DNA of 64,000 nucleotides from assembly GCF_947500705.1 (NCBI RefSeq), contig NZ_CANMSY010000006.1, positions 124,001 through 188,000 on the forward strand. Direction: 5' to 3'. The DNA is from an uncultured Brachybacterium sp. (GTDB lineage: Bacteria; Actinomycetota; Actinomycetes; Actinomycetales; Dermabacteraceae). This document shows, piece after piece, positions 19,622-28,572 of this stretch (positions are counted from its first letter, which is position 1; every line of letters starts with the position of its first letter). The notes beneath the pieces were generated by a model. It worked only from the letters and a program-made list of their open reading frames with translations, was not told where the DNA came from and made no database searches. The translations under genes and the position numbers were made by a program.

Positions 19622-19990
19622 ATGAAGAAGTTCATTTTCCTGGCCGGACTCGCGATCGGCTTCGTGGTCGGATCCCGCGCGGGTCGCGGACCCTATGAGT
19701 CGCTCGAGCGCACCGCACGCCACGTGGCCGACGATCCTGAGGTGCAGCGACGTGCCGCGCAGGCGAAGGACACCGCGAGCAAGGTCGCCCATGACACCGC
19801 CGGTGCGGTCAAGGAGAAGGCCCCCGAGGTCGCCTCGAACGTCCAGGGCGCGGTCGCCGGCGCGGCCGGCAGCGCCAAGGAGCGGATCGGCAGCGCTCGT
19901 GAAGATCACAGGAGCGGCGACGAGAGCTCCACCAGCACCCATGCCGGCGGCGACGCCGAGGTGGGCGAGGACAAGCCGCTCAGCTCCTGA
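19622..19990 (+). CDS. Small YtxH-like membrane-anchored helical protein
   Basis: 122 residues. One N-terminal hydrophobic segment (MKKFIFLAGLAIGFVVGSRAG) ends in the small-residue and Arg pattern typical of YtxH-like proteins. It is followed by a long charged Ala-rich helical region with AQAKDTASKV, TAGAVKEKAPE and GAAGSAKERIG repeats like LEA/apolipoprotein-type sequences, then a polar disordered tail. Probably a membrane-tethered stress or envelope protein; function unknown. GGAGG 5 bases before ATG 19622 picks this start over the upstream ATG 19607. Divergent from putA. Confidence 0.7.
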   Translation: MKKFIFLAGLAIGFVVGSRAGRGPYESLERTARHVADDPEVQRRAAQAKDTASKVAHDTAGAVKEKAPEVASNVQGAVAGAAGSAKERIGSAREDHRSGDESSTSTHAGGDAEVGEDKPLSS

Positions 19991-20033
19991 GCAGTTCGAC
20001 CGCCTAGCAGCGCAGTTCCCGAACGCGCCGGTG

Positions 20034-20642
20034 TCACCCCAGGACGGTGACGCCGGCGCGTTCCTGCTCCTGCATGAAGCAGGGCCCGCACAGCGACATA
20101 TAGGTCACCTCCGCACCGTCGATCGCGACCTGCTCCCCTTCGAAGACGAAGCGGCCGTCGACCATGCGGCAGTTGAACTCGGCCTGCGAACCGCAGCGGC
20201 ACATGGTGGGCAGCTTCTCGATGTTGTCGGCGAGCTCGAAGAGCCGGCTCGCACCGGGGAACATCGCGGTGCGGAAGTCTGCGCGCAGCCCGTAGCAGAT
20301 CACCGAGATGCCGTCCTGCTTGGCGATCTTGAACAGGTCGTCGATCTGCGAGGGCTCGAGGAACTGCGCCTCGTCCACCAGCACGCAGTGCAGCGGGCGC
20401 AGCCCGCGCTCGTCGGCCGTCGCATTGACCCTCGCGCGCACATCATCACCGGCGGCGGCGAGCACATCGACCAGGCGCCTGGCGCCGCCGCGGGCCACCA
20501 CCCAGTCCTCGCCCTTGGTGTCGAGCGCGGGCTTCACGGTGAGCGTGGCCAGTCCGCGCTCGTCGTAGTTGTAGGCGGTCTTGATCAGGGTGTCGGACTT
20601 CCCGGAGTTCATCGCTCCGTACTTGAAATGCAGCTTGGCCAT
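20034..20642 (-). CDS. tdk: Thymidine kinase
   Basis: 202 residues, the cytosolic type II (TK1-like) enzyme that phosphorylates thymidine in pyrimidine salvage. The P-loop GAMNSGKS is at residues 9-16, the lid/Walker B is VLVDEAQFL, and zinc-binding cysteines appear as CRCGSQAEFNCR and CGPC. The frame is open upstream, but ATG 20642 begins the conserved MAKLHFKYGAMNSGK. It ends 43 bases from the YtxH-like gene (convergent) and follows the Eis-like gene by 28 bases, possibly one transcript. Confidence 0.95.
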   Translation of the reverse strand: MAKLHFKYGAMNSGKSDTLIKTAYNYDERGLATLTVKPALDTKGEDWVVARGGARRLVDVLAAAGDDVRARVNATADERGLRPLHCVLVDEAQFLEPSQIDDLFKIAKQDGISVICYGLRADFRTAMFPGASRLFELADNIEKLPTMCRCGSQAEFNCRMVDGRFVFEGEQVAIDGAEVTYMSLCGPCFMQEQERAGVTVLG

Positions 20643-20670
20643 GCGGGTGCTCCGGAGTTCGATGTCGGGA

Positions 20671-21900
20671 TCAGAAGGCGTCCATGACGCTCGGCCGCGG
20701 ACCGGCCAGCAGAGCATCCAGGAAGGTCTCGGCGGCCGGGTCGGCCGCTGCGGTGAGGTCGAGGCGACGGGCATCAGCGAGGGAACGCCCGCCCATCAGC
20801 AGCAGGGACGCGGCATGGATGTCGAGCCGTACGGTGCCGAGGACCTCCGCCCCGGCACTCTCCGGCTCCGCCGCGATCGTGCCGCTGTCCGCGGAGACCA
20901 GGAAGGTGCCGGCGGCGCGACAGGTGCCCGCAGGGACAGTCCCGTCCTCGACCACCAGGCGGATGCGGCCGCCCAGCTGCTCCGGTGCGCGGCGGGCGCG
21001 GAGGGTCGCGGCGGTGTCGATCACCCGCATCATCACCAGCGGCACCGGCTCCGGGCTGGGGCGGGTCCCGGCGCCGGGGAGCACATCGAGCACGGGGTCC
21101 TCGGTGCGCACCCGCAGCCGGACCAGCTCCGTGACCGTGGACCAGGAACCCAGGGAGCGCAGCAGGGCCAGCCGATCGGAACGGGTGTGGCCCATCAGCT
21201 CGTGCACGTCGAGGCCGACGCCGCGGGGGTCCTGGCCGTGCCGGGTCCAGGACAGGTAGCCGTGATCGGTGCCGGACCCGTCCTGGAGCAGCAGCGCGGA
21301 CCAGCCCGCACCGGGCAGGCCCTCGGCGAACAGCGGCGGCTCGCGGCGGAGCATCGCGTTGTCGCCCGAGCTCAGGCGGTGGTAGAGCTCCCGCAGGCGG
21401 GGCATCGTGGCCGCCGTGACCGGGACCAGGCGCCGGTCCGGCACGGCAGGGATCCGCTGCAGCTCCACCAGCGGCACGATCAGCGACTGACCCCGCGCGA
21501 CCACCTGGTAGCCGTACCGGCGGTAGAGCGCGGGATGGGAGGGATAGAGCATCGAGACCGGGAGGCTCTCCGCATCGCAGCGGGCGATCACCGCGGTGAG
21601 CAGCGTCCTGAACAGCCCGTCGCCGCGATGGGCGGGGTGGACGACGAGACCGGCGACGCCGCCGCAGCGCGCCAGGCCTCCGCCCAGGGTGATCTGGTCA
21701 TGGCGGATCCGGGCGCCTGCAGCGAGGACCCCGTCCAGACCGCCCGGCAGCCCGGACGCATCGATGCCGATCGCGGTCTCACCAGGGGAGAAGTCCTGCC
21801 GGGCGGTCGCGGAGGAGGGATCGTAGGACCCTCCGAAGGCGCCGGCGCTCATCGTCTTGTAGGTGACGAAGTCCTGGGCGGTGAGATCTCGAACAGGCAT
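20671..21900 (-). CDS. Eis-family GNAT N-acetyltransferase
   Basis: 409 residues, the full length of the Eis family, which has two GNAT folds plus a sterol-carrier-like C-terminal domain and acetylates amines such as aminoglycosides or protein lysines in relatives. Visible family marks are GGVAGLVVHPAHRGDGLFRTLL (acetyl-CoA binding loop), MLYPSHPALYRRYGYQVV and a C-terminal end with MDAF carrying the free carboxylate said to act as base in Eis. Substrate unknown. ATG 21900 is chosen because it lies 7 bases after a TAGACT hexamer. Divergent from the epimerase-like gene. Confidence 0.82.
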   Translation of the reverse strand: MPVRDLTAQDFVTYKTMSAGAFGGSYDPSSATARQDFSPGETAIGIDASGLPGGLDGVLAAGARIRHDQITLGGGLARCGGVAGLVVHPAHRGDGLFRTLLTAVIARCDAESLPVSMLYPSHPALYRRYGYQVVARGQSLIVPLVELQRIPAVPDRRLVPVTAATMPRLRELYHRLSSGDNAMLRREPPLFAEGLPGAGWSALLLQDGSGTDHGYLSWTRHGQDPRGVGLDVHELMGHTRSDRLALLRSLGSWSTVTELVRLRVRTEDPVLDVLPGAGTRPSPEPVPLVMMRVIDTAATLRARRAPEQLGGRIRLVVEDGTVPAGTCRAAGTFLVSADSGTIAAEPESAGAEVLGTVRLDIHAASLLLMGGRSLADARRLDLTAAADPAAETFLDALLAGPRPSVMDAF

Positions 21901-21907
21901 GCTGAGG

Positions 21908-21913
21908 AGTCTA
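21908..21913 (-). promoter_or_regulatory. Candidate -10 hexamer (TAGACT) for Eis-like gene
   Basis: TAGACT on the minus strand ends 7 bases before ATG 21900, with no Shine-Dalgarno. Identical in hexamer and spacing to the HIT gene promoter at 46733. No obvious -35. Confidence 0.45.
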
Positions 21914-21966
21914 GGCGCGCCCGCTGTTGCATACTGACGAGGCCCGCTCAGCCCCGAGGAGATGCC

Positions 21967-22941
21967 GTGAGCCCACGCCAGGACCGTACGTCGACGGACG
22001 CTTCGCCGGGCAAGGCCCGTAAGCCCTACACCCGGCCCAGCACCGCCCAGCGCACCGCCCGCGAGAAGCTGTCCAAGCGGCTCACGGCGGGTGACCCTCG
22101 CAGCGACCAGGACCCGCAGCGCCGGATCCCGGTGGGCCTGTCCACCTCCTCGGTGTTCCCTGCCGGGGTCGAGGAGGGATTCCGGCTCGCGCACGAGATC
22201 GGGTACGACGGGATGGAGGTGATGGTCTCCTATCCGAAGGACAGCCAGGACCCGATGCTCCTGCGCGAGTACTCCGAGCGGTACGAGCAGCCGATCCTCT
22301 CCCTCCATGCGCCCACCCTGTTCCTCCTGCAGGGCCTGTGGGGCCGGGACGCCTGGGTGAAGATCGAGCGCACGATCGAGATCGCGAAGGAGCTCGAGGT
22401 GCCCACGATCGTGGCGCACCCTCCCTTCCGATGGCAGGGGAAGTATGCGAAAGGCTTCGTCGAGGGGGTCGCCGCGCTCGAGGAGGAGCACGGGATCGCG
22501 ATCGCGGTGGAGAACATGTACCCGTGGCGGCTCGGGGTGCGGGAGCTGCTGAACTATCTGCCCGACCACGACCCCACCGACGAGGACTATGCCCACGTCA
22601 CCGTCGACCTCTCGCATGCCGCGACCGCCGGCGATGACGCGCTGGAGATGATCGAGCGGCTCGGCGACCGGCTCACCCATCTGCATCTCGCCGACGGCTC
22701 CGGCAATTCGACGAAGGACGAGCACCTCGCGCCCGGCGAGGGCAACCAGCCCTGCGCCGAGGTGCTGCGACGACTGGCCAACCGTGGCTGGGAAGGATCA
22801 GTGCTGCTCGAGGTGACCACCAGCAACAAGCCGGAGATCCGCGAGCGCACCCTTCGACAGAGCCTCGCCTTCGCCCGCCACCACCTCGGGCATCTGCTGG
22901 AGGACAGGAACGAGGGCGACGTGGGATCGGCCACCCCTTGA
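21967..22941 (+). CDS. Sugar phosphate isomerase/epimerase-like (AP endonuclease 2 fold) protein
   Basis: 324 residues. After a disordered basic N-terminus of about 45 residues, a xylose-isomerase-like TIM barrel follows: PVGLSTSSVFP, GYDGMEVMVSYP, SLHAPTL, VAHPPFRWQ, IAVENMYPW, VDLSHAA and HLHLADGSG, with a final VLLEVTTS. The E/H/D/E residues at strand ends fit the metal site of this family. Specific substrate unknown. GTG 21967 follows a GAGGAG ribosome site by 6 bases. It precedes the olefin cluster by 77 bases; a role in it is not indicated. Confidence 0.78.
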   Translation: MSPRQDRTSTDASPGKARKPYTRPSTAQRTAREKLSKRLTAGDPRSDQDPQRRIPVGLSTSSVFPAGVEEGFRLAHEIGYDGMEVMVSYPKDSQDPMLLREYSERYEQPILSLHAPTLFLLQGLWGRDAWVKIERTIEIAKELEVPTIVAHPPFRWQGKYAKGFVEGVAALEEEHGIAIAVENMYPWRLGVRELLNYLPDHDPTDEDYAHVTVDLSHAATAGDDALEMIERLGDRLTHLHLADGSGNSTKDEHLAPGEGNQPCAEVLRRLANRGWEGSVLLEVTTSNKPEIRERTLRQSLAFARHHLGHLLEDRNEGDVGSATP

Positions 22942-23018
22942 GCGTCTCCCCAGGCATGGGTGGGAGAATGACACGATCTGGCAACGACACACACAGACGG
23001 ACGAGGTAGCGCACGCTG

Positions 23019-24050
23019 ATGGGGAACGGGAACACAGGGATCGTCCACAGGAACACCAGCCTGCTCGCGATCGAGATGAGCCTTCCGCAGGTCACGGTCA
23101 CCTCGGACGAGATCGACGAGATGCTCACGCCGGCACGCAAGCGGCTGCGCCTGCCCAAGGGCGTGCTGCAGCGGGTCGCCGGGGTCTATGAGCGCCGCTG
23201 GTGGCGCGACACCGAGAACGGCTGGAAGCAGGGCGTGGTGCTCGCCGCCGAGCGCGCCATGGCCAGGGCCGGGATCATGCGCGACCAGGTCGGCCTGCTC
23301 ATCAATGCGTCCGTCTCCCGCCAGCACCTCGAGCCGGCGGTGTCCACCGGGATCCACCACTCGCTGGGCCTGCCCACCAGTGCGATGAACTTCGACATCA
23401 CCAACGCCTGCCTCGGCTTCGTCAACGCGATGACGATGGCGTCGGCCATGATCGATTCGGGGCAGATCAAGTACGCCCTGGTCGTCGGCGCAGAGGACGT
23501 CGAGGAAGTGCAGCGCGGCACGGTGGAGCGACTCAACGCGAAGACCTCCACCCGCGCGGACTTCAACAACCAGTTCGCCTCGCTGACCCTGGGATCGGGC
23601 GCCGCCGCCGCCGTCCTCGGCCCGGCCGACGAGCATCCCGAGGGCCACCGCCTGAAGCACACCCAGGCCCGGGCCGGAACCGAGCACCACGAGCTGTGCG
23701 TGGCCGACATGCAGGACATGCGCACCGACTCCGCCGGCCTGCTCGAGAACGGCATCCAGCTCATCCTGGACACCTGGAAGGGCGCCAATGCGGCGGGGTA
23801 CGACTTCAAGACGCTCGATCTCGTGATCCCGCACCAGGTCTCCACGGTGTACATCCGGAACTTCTCGAAGATCACCGGCGTGGGGATGGATCGCATCCCG
23901 ATGACCCTCGGGGACTGGGGAAATGTCGCCGCCGAAGCGGTGCCGATGACGCTCGCGCACGTGCAGAACGACATCGAGCGAGGGCAGCGCGTGCTGCTGA
24001 TGGGTGTCGGCTCAGGTCTGAACACGGCGATGATGGAGGTCCAGTGGTGA
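23019..24050 (+). CDS. oleA: OleA: thiolase-fold head-to-head fatty acyl-CoA condensing enzyme
   Basis: 343 residues of the FabH/HMG-CoA synthase-like thiolase superfamily. The triad is readable: Cys131 in TNACLGF, His272 in IPHQVST, Asn302 in DWGNVAAE. Long-chain olefin OleA joins two fatty acyl-CoAs to a 2-alkyl-3-ketoacyl product. The assignment rests on the triad, on LRLPKGVLQRVAGVYERRWW near the N-terminus and, decisively, on the neighbours: an OleB-OleC fusion and OleD follow with 4-base overlaps. Without the context FabH-like would be the fallback. Start ATG 23019 has a weak GAGGT 12-16 bases upstream. Confidence 0.9.
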   Translation: MGNGNTGIVHRNTSLLAIEMSLPQVTVTSDEIDEMLTPARKRLRLPKGVLQRVAGVYERRWWRDTENGWKQGVVLAAERAMARAGIMRDQVGLLINASVSRQHLEPAVSTGIHHSLGLPTSAMNFDITNACLGFVNAMTMASAMIDSGQIKYALVVGAEDVEEVQRGTVERLNAKTSTRADFNNQFASLTLGSGAAAAVLGPADEHPEGHRLKHTQARAGTEHHELCVADMQDMRTDSAGLLENGIQLILDTWKGANAAGYDFKTLDLVIPHQVSTVYIRNFSKITGVGMDRIPMTLGDWGNVAAEAVPMTLAHVQNDIERGQRVLLMGVGSGLNTAMMEVQW

Positions 24051-26746
24051 ACACCACCGGCAGCACAGGGCGTCGACGCGCTTCTTCCGACGAGATCCCT
24101 GCGATCCCGGCGATGCCCGGCGTGGATCCCCGGCTCAGCCGCATCCTCCAGGTGCGCGACCATTCCGGCGAGCAGCGTCGCTGGCACCTGCTGGACTCCG
24201 GTCCGCTGCTCGCGGAGCGCGGGATCACGCCGCGCGGCACCCTGCTGGCTGTCCACGGCAACCCCACCTACTCCTTCCTGTTCCGCTCGCTGGTGCGTGC
24301 GGACATCCCCTGGCGCCTGATCGCGGTCGACCAGCTGGAGATGGGCTGGTCCGAGCGGACCGGCATGAAGCGCCGTTACCAGGACCGCATCACGGACCTG
24401 TCCCTGCTCACCGACGCGCTGTCCCTGCGCGGCCCGGTGGTGACCGTCGGCCATGACTGGGGCGGCCTGATCTCCGCCGGCTGGGCACTGGACAACCGCC
24501 ACGACGTGGTCGGGATGATCCTCACCAACACCGGTGTCCACCAGCAGCTCGAGGAGGCGCTCCCCAAGGCGCTGCAGCTCGCCACCGCGCCGTGGTTCCG
24601 CACTCCCTCGACGTCCGTGACCGACACCTTCCTGCGCACCACTCTCGCGCTCTCGAAGCCGGCGCTGCCGCGCGAGGTCCAGGATGCCTATCTCGCCCCG
24701 TATCGCGGTCGCTCGCGCCGCCTCGGCATCGACCAGTTCGTCGCCGACATCCCGGCAGCCGCGAACCACCCCTCCCGGCCCACCCTCGAGCGGGTCGCCG
24801 CCGGGATCCAGGAGCTGAACGTCCCCACCCTGCTCGCCTGGGGCCCGCGGGACATCACCTTCCACGACCGCTTCCTGCGCGACCTCATCCAGCGGGTCCC
24901 GCATGCGGACGTGCACCGCTTCGAGAAGGCCTCCCACCTGGTGTGGGAGGACGCAGACGTCGCCGGACTGGTCGCGGACTGGCTCGAGACGAACTTCGGC
25001 ACTGCTGAGGAGCCCCGCACCGAGGCGCCCGCCTGGCGCGCCGTCTCCTCCTACGCCGAGCCTGCTCCCGAGCGGCACATCGGAGCGCCCATCGCCGAGC
25101 TCGCCGGCGACCCCCGCCACGCCCACCGCCCCGCCGTGGTGGAACTGGGCGGCGAGGACGGCGAGCGGCGGGAGATCTCCTGGTCCCTGCTGAACCGCCG
25201 GGTCGACGACATCGCCGCCGGCCTGCTCGGTCATGGGGTGCGCCCCGGCGACCGGGTGAGCCTGCTGATCACCCCCGGCGCAGATCTGACCGGCGTGCTC
25301 TACGCCTGCTTCCGCATCGGCGCCGTCGCCGTGGTGGCCGACGCCGGGCTGGGCCTGCCCGGTCTCACCCGGGCCACGATCGGCTCCCATCCCGACTGGT
25401 TCATCGGCATCAAGAAGGCGCTCGTCGGCGCCCGCGCCCTGGGCTGGCCCGGTCGCCGGCTCTCCGTCGAGCAGCTGCCCACCGTGGACCGGGTGGCCCT
25501 CGGCGTGGAGACCTCGATCGCCGAGCTCGCCCGCTCGGGGTCGCTGCAGCGTGAGCTCGGCGCCCCGCTGGACGCCGCCTGGCCTGCCCCGGAGGCCGAT
25601 GCCGCGATCCTGTTCACCTCCGGCTCCACCGGCCCCGCCAAGGGTGCGGTGCTCACCCACCGCCAGCTCGGTGCGATGTTCACCGCGGTGGGGGACACCC
25701 TGCAGCTGGCCCCCGAGCGCGGTCTGGTCGCCGGTTTCGCGACCTTCGCGCTGCTGGGCCCGGCGCTCGGTGCGCCGACGGTGGTGCCGGACATGGACAT
25801 CACCCGGCCCGGCGAGCTGACCGCCCCGGCGCTGGCCGAGGCGATCGACGCCCTCGGCGAGCCGGCCGTGTTCACGGCCCCGGCCGCGCTGCGGAACATC
25901 CTGAGCACCGCCGACCAGCTCGACGCGGACGGCCGCGCCGCGATGGCCCGCGCCGCGAGCTTCTTCTCCGCCGGCGCCCCGATCCCTGCGCACCTGCTGC
26001 GCGAGCTGCGCGACCTGATGCCGAGTGCGCGCGCGCTGACGCCCTACGGCATGACCGAATGCCTCGCCGTGGCCGCGATCGACCTCGAGGGCATCGACGC
26101 GGCGGGCGAGGGCTCCGGCGTCTGCGTCGGCCGCCCCGTGCCCCGGGTCGAGATCGCGATCGCCGTGATGGACGAGCTGGGACGCACCACCGGGGAGATC
26201 ACCCGCGAAGCCGGTGACGTGGGAGAGATCCTGGTGCGCGGGCCGCACGTGCGGGACCGCTACCTGATGCTCTGGGGCACCACTCACACCTCGATGCGCT
26301 TCACCGGCTGGCACGCCACAGGCGACGTCGGCCACCTCGACGCCGAAGGGCGGCTGTGGGTCGAGGGCCGCGCGGATCATGTGCTGGCCACGGCCGACGG
26401 CCTGTTCACCCCGGTCCAGGTCGAGGACGCCGCCGAGTCGGTGCCGACGGTGCGCCGCGCCGGCGCGGCCGTCGTGGGCCCCCGCGGCACCCAGCAGGTG
26501 GTGGTGATCCTCGAGACCGAGGACGGCTACCGTCCCGGCAAGGCCGGCCGGCCCCACCCCGCCCAGCCGTCCCTGCAGGAGGCGGTGCGCCGCGCGGTGC
26601 GGGAGCGCTCCGGCGCCGAGGTCGTCGCGGTGTTCACCACCCGCGCGCTGCCGACGGATATCCGCCACAACTCGAAGATCGACCGTGCGGCCCTGTCCCG
26701 CTGGTCCGAGCAGACCCTGCAGGGCGAGAAGGCGGACGCCCTGTGA
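24047..26746 (+). CDS. oleBC: OleBC fusion: beta-lactone decarboxylase + beta-lactone synthetase
   Basis: 899 residues. Residues about 20-320 are an alpha/beta hydrolase of the haloalkane-dehalogenase group with HGNPTYSF (H70), nucleophile Asp137 in GHDWGG and His297 in SHLVWED; OleB decarboxylates the beta-lactone to a cis-alkene. Residues about 340-899 are an ANL-superfamily adenylating domain with FTSGSTGPAKG (about 523-533), TPYGMTE (about 665-671) and TGDVGHLD; OleC closes the beta-hydroxy acid to the lactone. Fused oleBC genes are known from actinobacterial olefin producers. GTG 24047 overlaps the oleA stop as GTGA, preceded by GGAGGT. Confidence 0.92.
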   Translation: MNTTGSTGRRRASSDEIPAIPAMPGVDPRLSRILQVRDHSGEQRRWHLLDSGPLLAERGITPRGTLLAVHGNPTYSFLFRSLVRADIPWRLIAVDQLEMGWSERTGMKRRYQDRITDLSLLTDALSLRGPVVTVGHDWGGLISAGWALDNRHDVVGMILTNTGVHQQLEEALPKALQLATAPWFRTPSTSVTDTFLRTTLALSKPALPREVQDAYLAPYRGRSRRLGIDQFVADIPAAANHPSRPTLERVAAGIQELNVPTLLAWGPRDITFHDRFLRDLIQRVPHADVHRFEKASHLVWEDADVAGLVADWLETNFGTAEEPRTEAPAWRAVSSYAEPAPERHIGAPIAELAGDPRHAHRPAVVELGGEDGERREISWSLLNRRVDDIAAGLLGHGVRPGDRVSLLITPGADLTGVLYACFRIGAVAVVADAGLGLPGLTRATIGSHPDWFIGIKKALVGARALGWPGRRLSVEQLPTVDRVALGVETSIAELARSGSLQRELGAPLDAAWPAPEADAAILFTSGSTGPAKGAVLTHRQLGAMFTAVGDTLQLAPERGLVAGFATFALLGPALGAPTVVPDMDITRPGELTAPALAEAIDALGEPAVFTAPAALRNILSTADQLDADGRAAMARAASFFSAGAPIPAHLLRELRDLMPSARALTPYGMTECLAVAAIDLEGIDAAGEGSGVCVGRPVPRVEIAIAVMDELGRTTGEITREAGDVGEILVRGPHVRDRYLMLWGTTHTSMRFTGWHATGDVGHLDAEGRLWVEGRADHVLATADGLFTPVQVEDAAESVPTVRRAGAAVVGPRGTQQVVVILETEDGYRPGKAGRPHPAQPSLQEAVRRAVRERSGAEVVAVFTTRALPTDIRHNSKIDRAALSRWSEQTLQGEKADAL

Positions 26747-27735
26747 GCGCGCCCACGATCTTGGTCACCGGGGCCTCCGGGATGCTGGGGGGAGCGGTCG
26801 CGACCGCACTGCGGGATCGCGGCGCCACCGTGCGCGCCTTCCAGCGCCGTCCTGCCGGGATCGACGGCGTCGAGGACGTGTGCGGATCGCTCACCGAGGC
26901 GGAGGACGTGCGCCGCGCGGTCAGCGGCGCCGACGCGGTGATCCACCTCGCCGCGAAGGTGTCCATCTCCGGCCCGGAGAGCGAGTACCGCGCGATCAAC
27001 ATCGAGGGGACCCGCCACGTGGTCGACGCGCTGCGCGCGAACGGTGGGGGAGCACTGGTGAACGTGTCCTCGCCGTCGGTCGCGCATCTGGGCCGCGCGA
27101 TCGTGGGCCTCGATGCGACCCTCGCAGACCCGACCCGCGCCCGCGGCAGCTACGCCCGGACCAAGGCCGCCGCAGAGCTGCTGGCCATGGGTGCCGACGG
27201 CACCGACGGGCTCCTGGTCACCTCCGTGCGTCCGCACATCGTGTGGGGCCCCGGCGACACCCAGCTGGTGGGCAGAATCGTGGATCGTGCCCGCAGCGGC
27301 CGGCTGCCGCTGCTGGACCAGGGCATGGCCCTGATCGACACCACCTATGTCACCAACGCCGCCGAGGCGATCGTCGCCGCGCATGACCGCATCCAGGATG
27401 TGCACGGGGAGAGCTTCGTGGTCTCCAACGGTGAACCCCGCACCGTGCGCGATGTGTTCGCCGGCTGGTGCGAGGCTGCCGGAGTCCCGGCACCTACCCT
27501 CAAGGTCCCCGGCTCCGCGGCCCGCTTCGCCGGTCGGGTGATCGAGCGGATCTGGGAGAAGAGGCCCGGACACGACGAACCGCCGATGACCGAATTCCTC
27601 GCCGAGCAGATGTCCACCGCGCACTGGTTCGACCAGCGCCGCACCCGCGCCCGCCTGCAGTGGACCCCGCGGGTGAGCATCGACGAGGGCAACGCGCACC
27701 TCGCCGCCTGGTTCCGCGAGCACCCGGTCGCCTGA
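26743..27735 (+). CDS. oleD: OleD: NAD(P)H-dependent 2-alkyl-3-ketoalkanoate reductase
   Basis: 330 residues, extended short-chain dehydrogenase. The cofactor motif GASGMLG is at residues 10-16 and the catalytic pair is Tyr137/Lys141 in SYARTKAAAE, with Ser about residue 105 in VNVSSPSV. It reduces the OleA 2-alkyl-3-keto acid to the beta-hydroxy acid used by OleC. VRPHIVWGPGD is a substrate-loop mark shared with 3-beta-HSD-like enzymes. GTG 26743 overlaps the oleBC stop as GTGA, so the three genes are probably one translationally coupled operon. Confidence 0.91.
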   Translation: MSAPTILVTGASGMLGGAVATALRDRGATVRAFQRRPAGIDGVEDVCGSLTEAEDVRRAVSGADAVIHLAAKVSISGPESEYRAINIEGTRHVVDALRANGGGALVNVSSPSVAHLGRAIVGLDATLADPTRARGSYARTKAAAELLAMGADGTDGLLVTSVRPHIVWGPGDTQLVGRIVDRARSGRLPLLDQGMALIDTTYVTNAAEAIVAAHDRIQDVHGESFVVSNGEPRTVRDVFAGWCEAAGVPAPTLKVPGSAARFAGRVIERIWEKRPGHDEPPMTEFLAEQMSTAHWFDQRRTRARLQWTPRVSIDEGNAHLAAWFREHPVA

Positions 27736-27788
27736 GAACCCGCAGACCTGAAGACCTGATCCCTCGCACGGAAGAGCACGGTCCTGCC

Positions 27789-28475
27789 ATGAAAGAGAAC
27801 CCCACCACGGACCCCGCAGACCCCGCGGAGGACGACGCGACGCTGCTCGCCGAGATCGATGCGGAGCTGGCCGCGGAGCGCTCCGCGAAGAGTCGGGCCG
27901 GTCAGCGGCTCACCGGCCTGGTGCTCCTGATCGGCGGTCTCGTCGGCTGGATCGCCGCCCTCGAGCTGCAGGTCGGCAAGGAGTTCCTCCTCGCGAACCC
28001 CGGCGGCACCCTGTCCTGCGACGTGAACCCCTTCATCTCCTGCGGCAGCGTGATGATGACCTGGCAGTCCTCGGCACTGGGGATCCCCAACATGGCGATC
28101 GGGCTGGGCGGCTTCGCGATCATGGGCGTCCTCGGTGCGCTGATGGCCTCCGGCGCGGTGCTGCCCACCTGGATCCGCTGGGCCCGTCTGGGCGGGATGA
28201 CCTTCGCCTTCGGATACGTGCATTTCCTGGCGATCTCCGCGATCTTCCTGATCAGAGCGCTGTGCCCCTGGTGCATGGTGGTCTGGACCGTCACGGCCCC
28301 CATGTTCTTCGCGACCCTCGCCCGCACCATCGAGAGCGGCGACCTGCGACTGTCGACGCCGCTCGCGAAGGTGCTGCGCCACTGGGTGGTGGCGACCCTG
28401 CTGTGGTACCTGCTCGTGATCGTCGTGATCGCGCTCGTGTTCCGCCAGCAGTGGCTGACGATGCTCGGCCTCTGA
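27789..28475 (+). CDS. Vitamin K epoxide reductase (VKOR) family disulfide-generating membrane protein
   Basis: 228 residues with about 35 acidic N-terminal cytosolic residues and then five predicted membrane helices. All four VKOR cysteines are present: the loop pair Cys77 and Cys85 (CDVNPFISCG) and the active-site CPWC motif at Cys159-Cys162. Actinobacterial VKORs pass electrons from DsbA-like proteins to menaquinone to form disulfides in exported proteins. No Dsb partner is fused or adjacent. It begins 53 bases after oleD and could be read through from the olefin operon, but a functional link is not evident. Confidence 0.9.
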   Translation: MKENPTTDPADPAEDDATLLAEIDAELAAERSAKSRAGQRLTGLVLLIGGLVGWIAALELQVGKEFLLANPGGTLSCDVNPFISCGSVMMTWQSSALGIPNMAIGLGGFAIMGVLGALMASGAVLPTWIRWARLGGMTFAFGYVHFLAISAIFLIRALCPWCMVVWTVTAPMFFATLARTIESGDLRLSTPLAKVLRHWVVATLLWYLLVIVVIALVFRQQWLTMLGL

Positions 28476-28559
28476 GGCTGAGCTCACGTGACCGTTCCTC
28501 CACAGGGGCTCCGCGTCCCCATAGCCGGGCGGTGCCTGGCGGGGTGGGGCCTGGCCACC

Positions 28560-28565
28560 TAGGTT
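28560..28565 (+). promoter_or_regulatory. Candidate -10 hexamer (TAGGTT) for comEA
   Basis: TAGGTT, 7 bases, then ATG 28573, without a Shine-Dalgarno. Same leaderless layout as several other genes here. Confidence 0.4.
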
Positions 28566-28572
28566 CGCGGGC

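Noticed and set aside
23186-26668. 1160-residue minus-strand frame opposite oleA-oleBC
   Set aside because: The plus-strand OleA and OleBC carry complete catalytic motifs; the antisense frame is low-complexity and has no recognisable domain.
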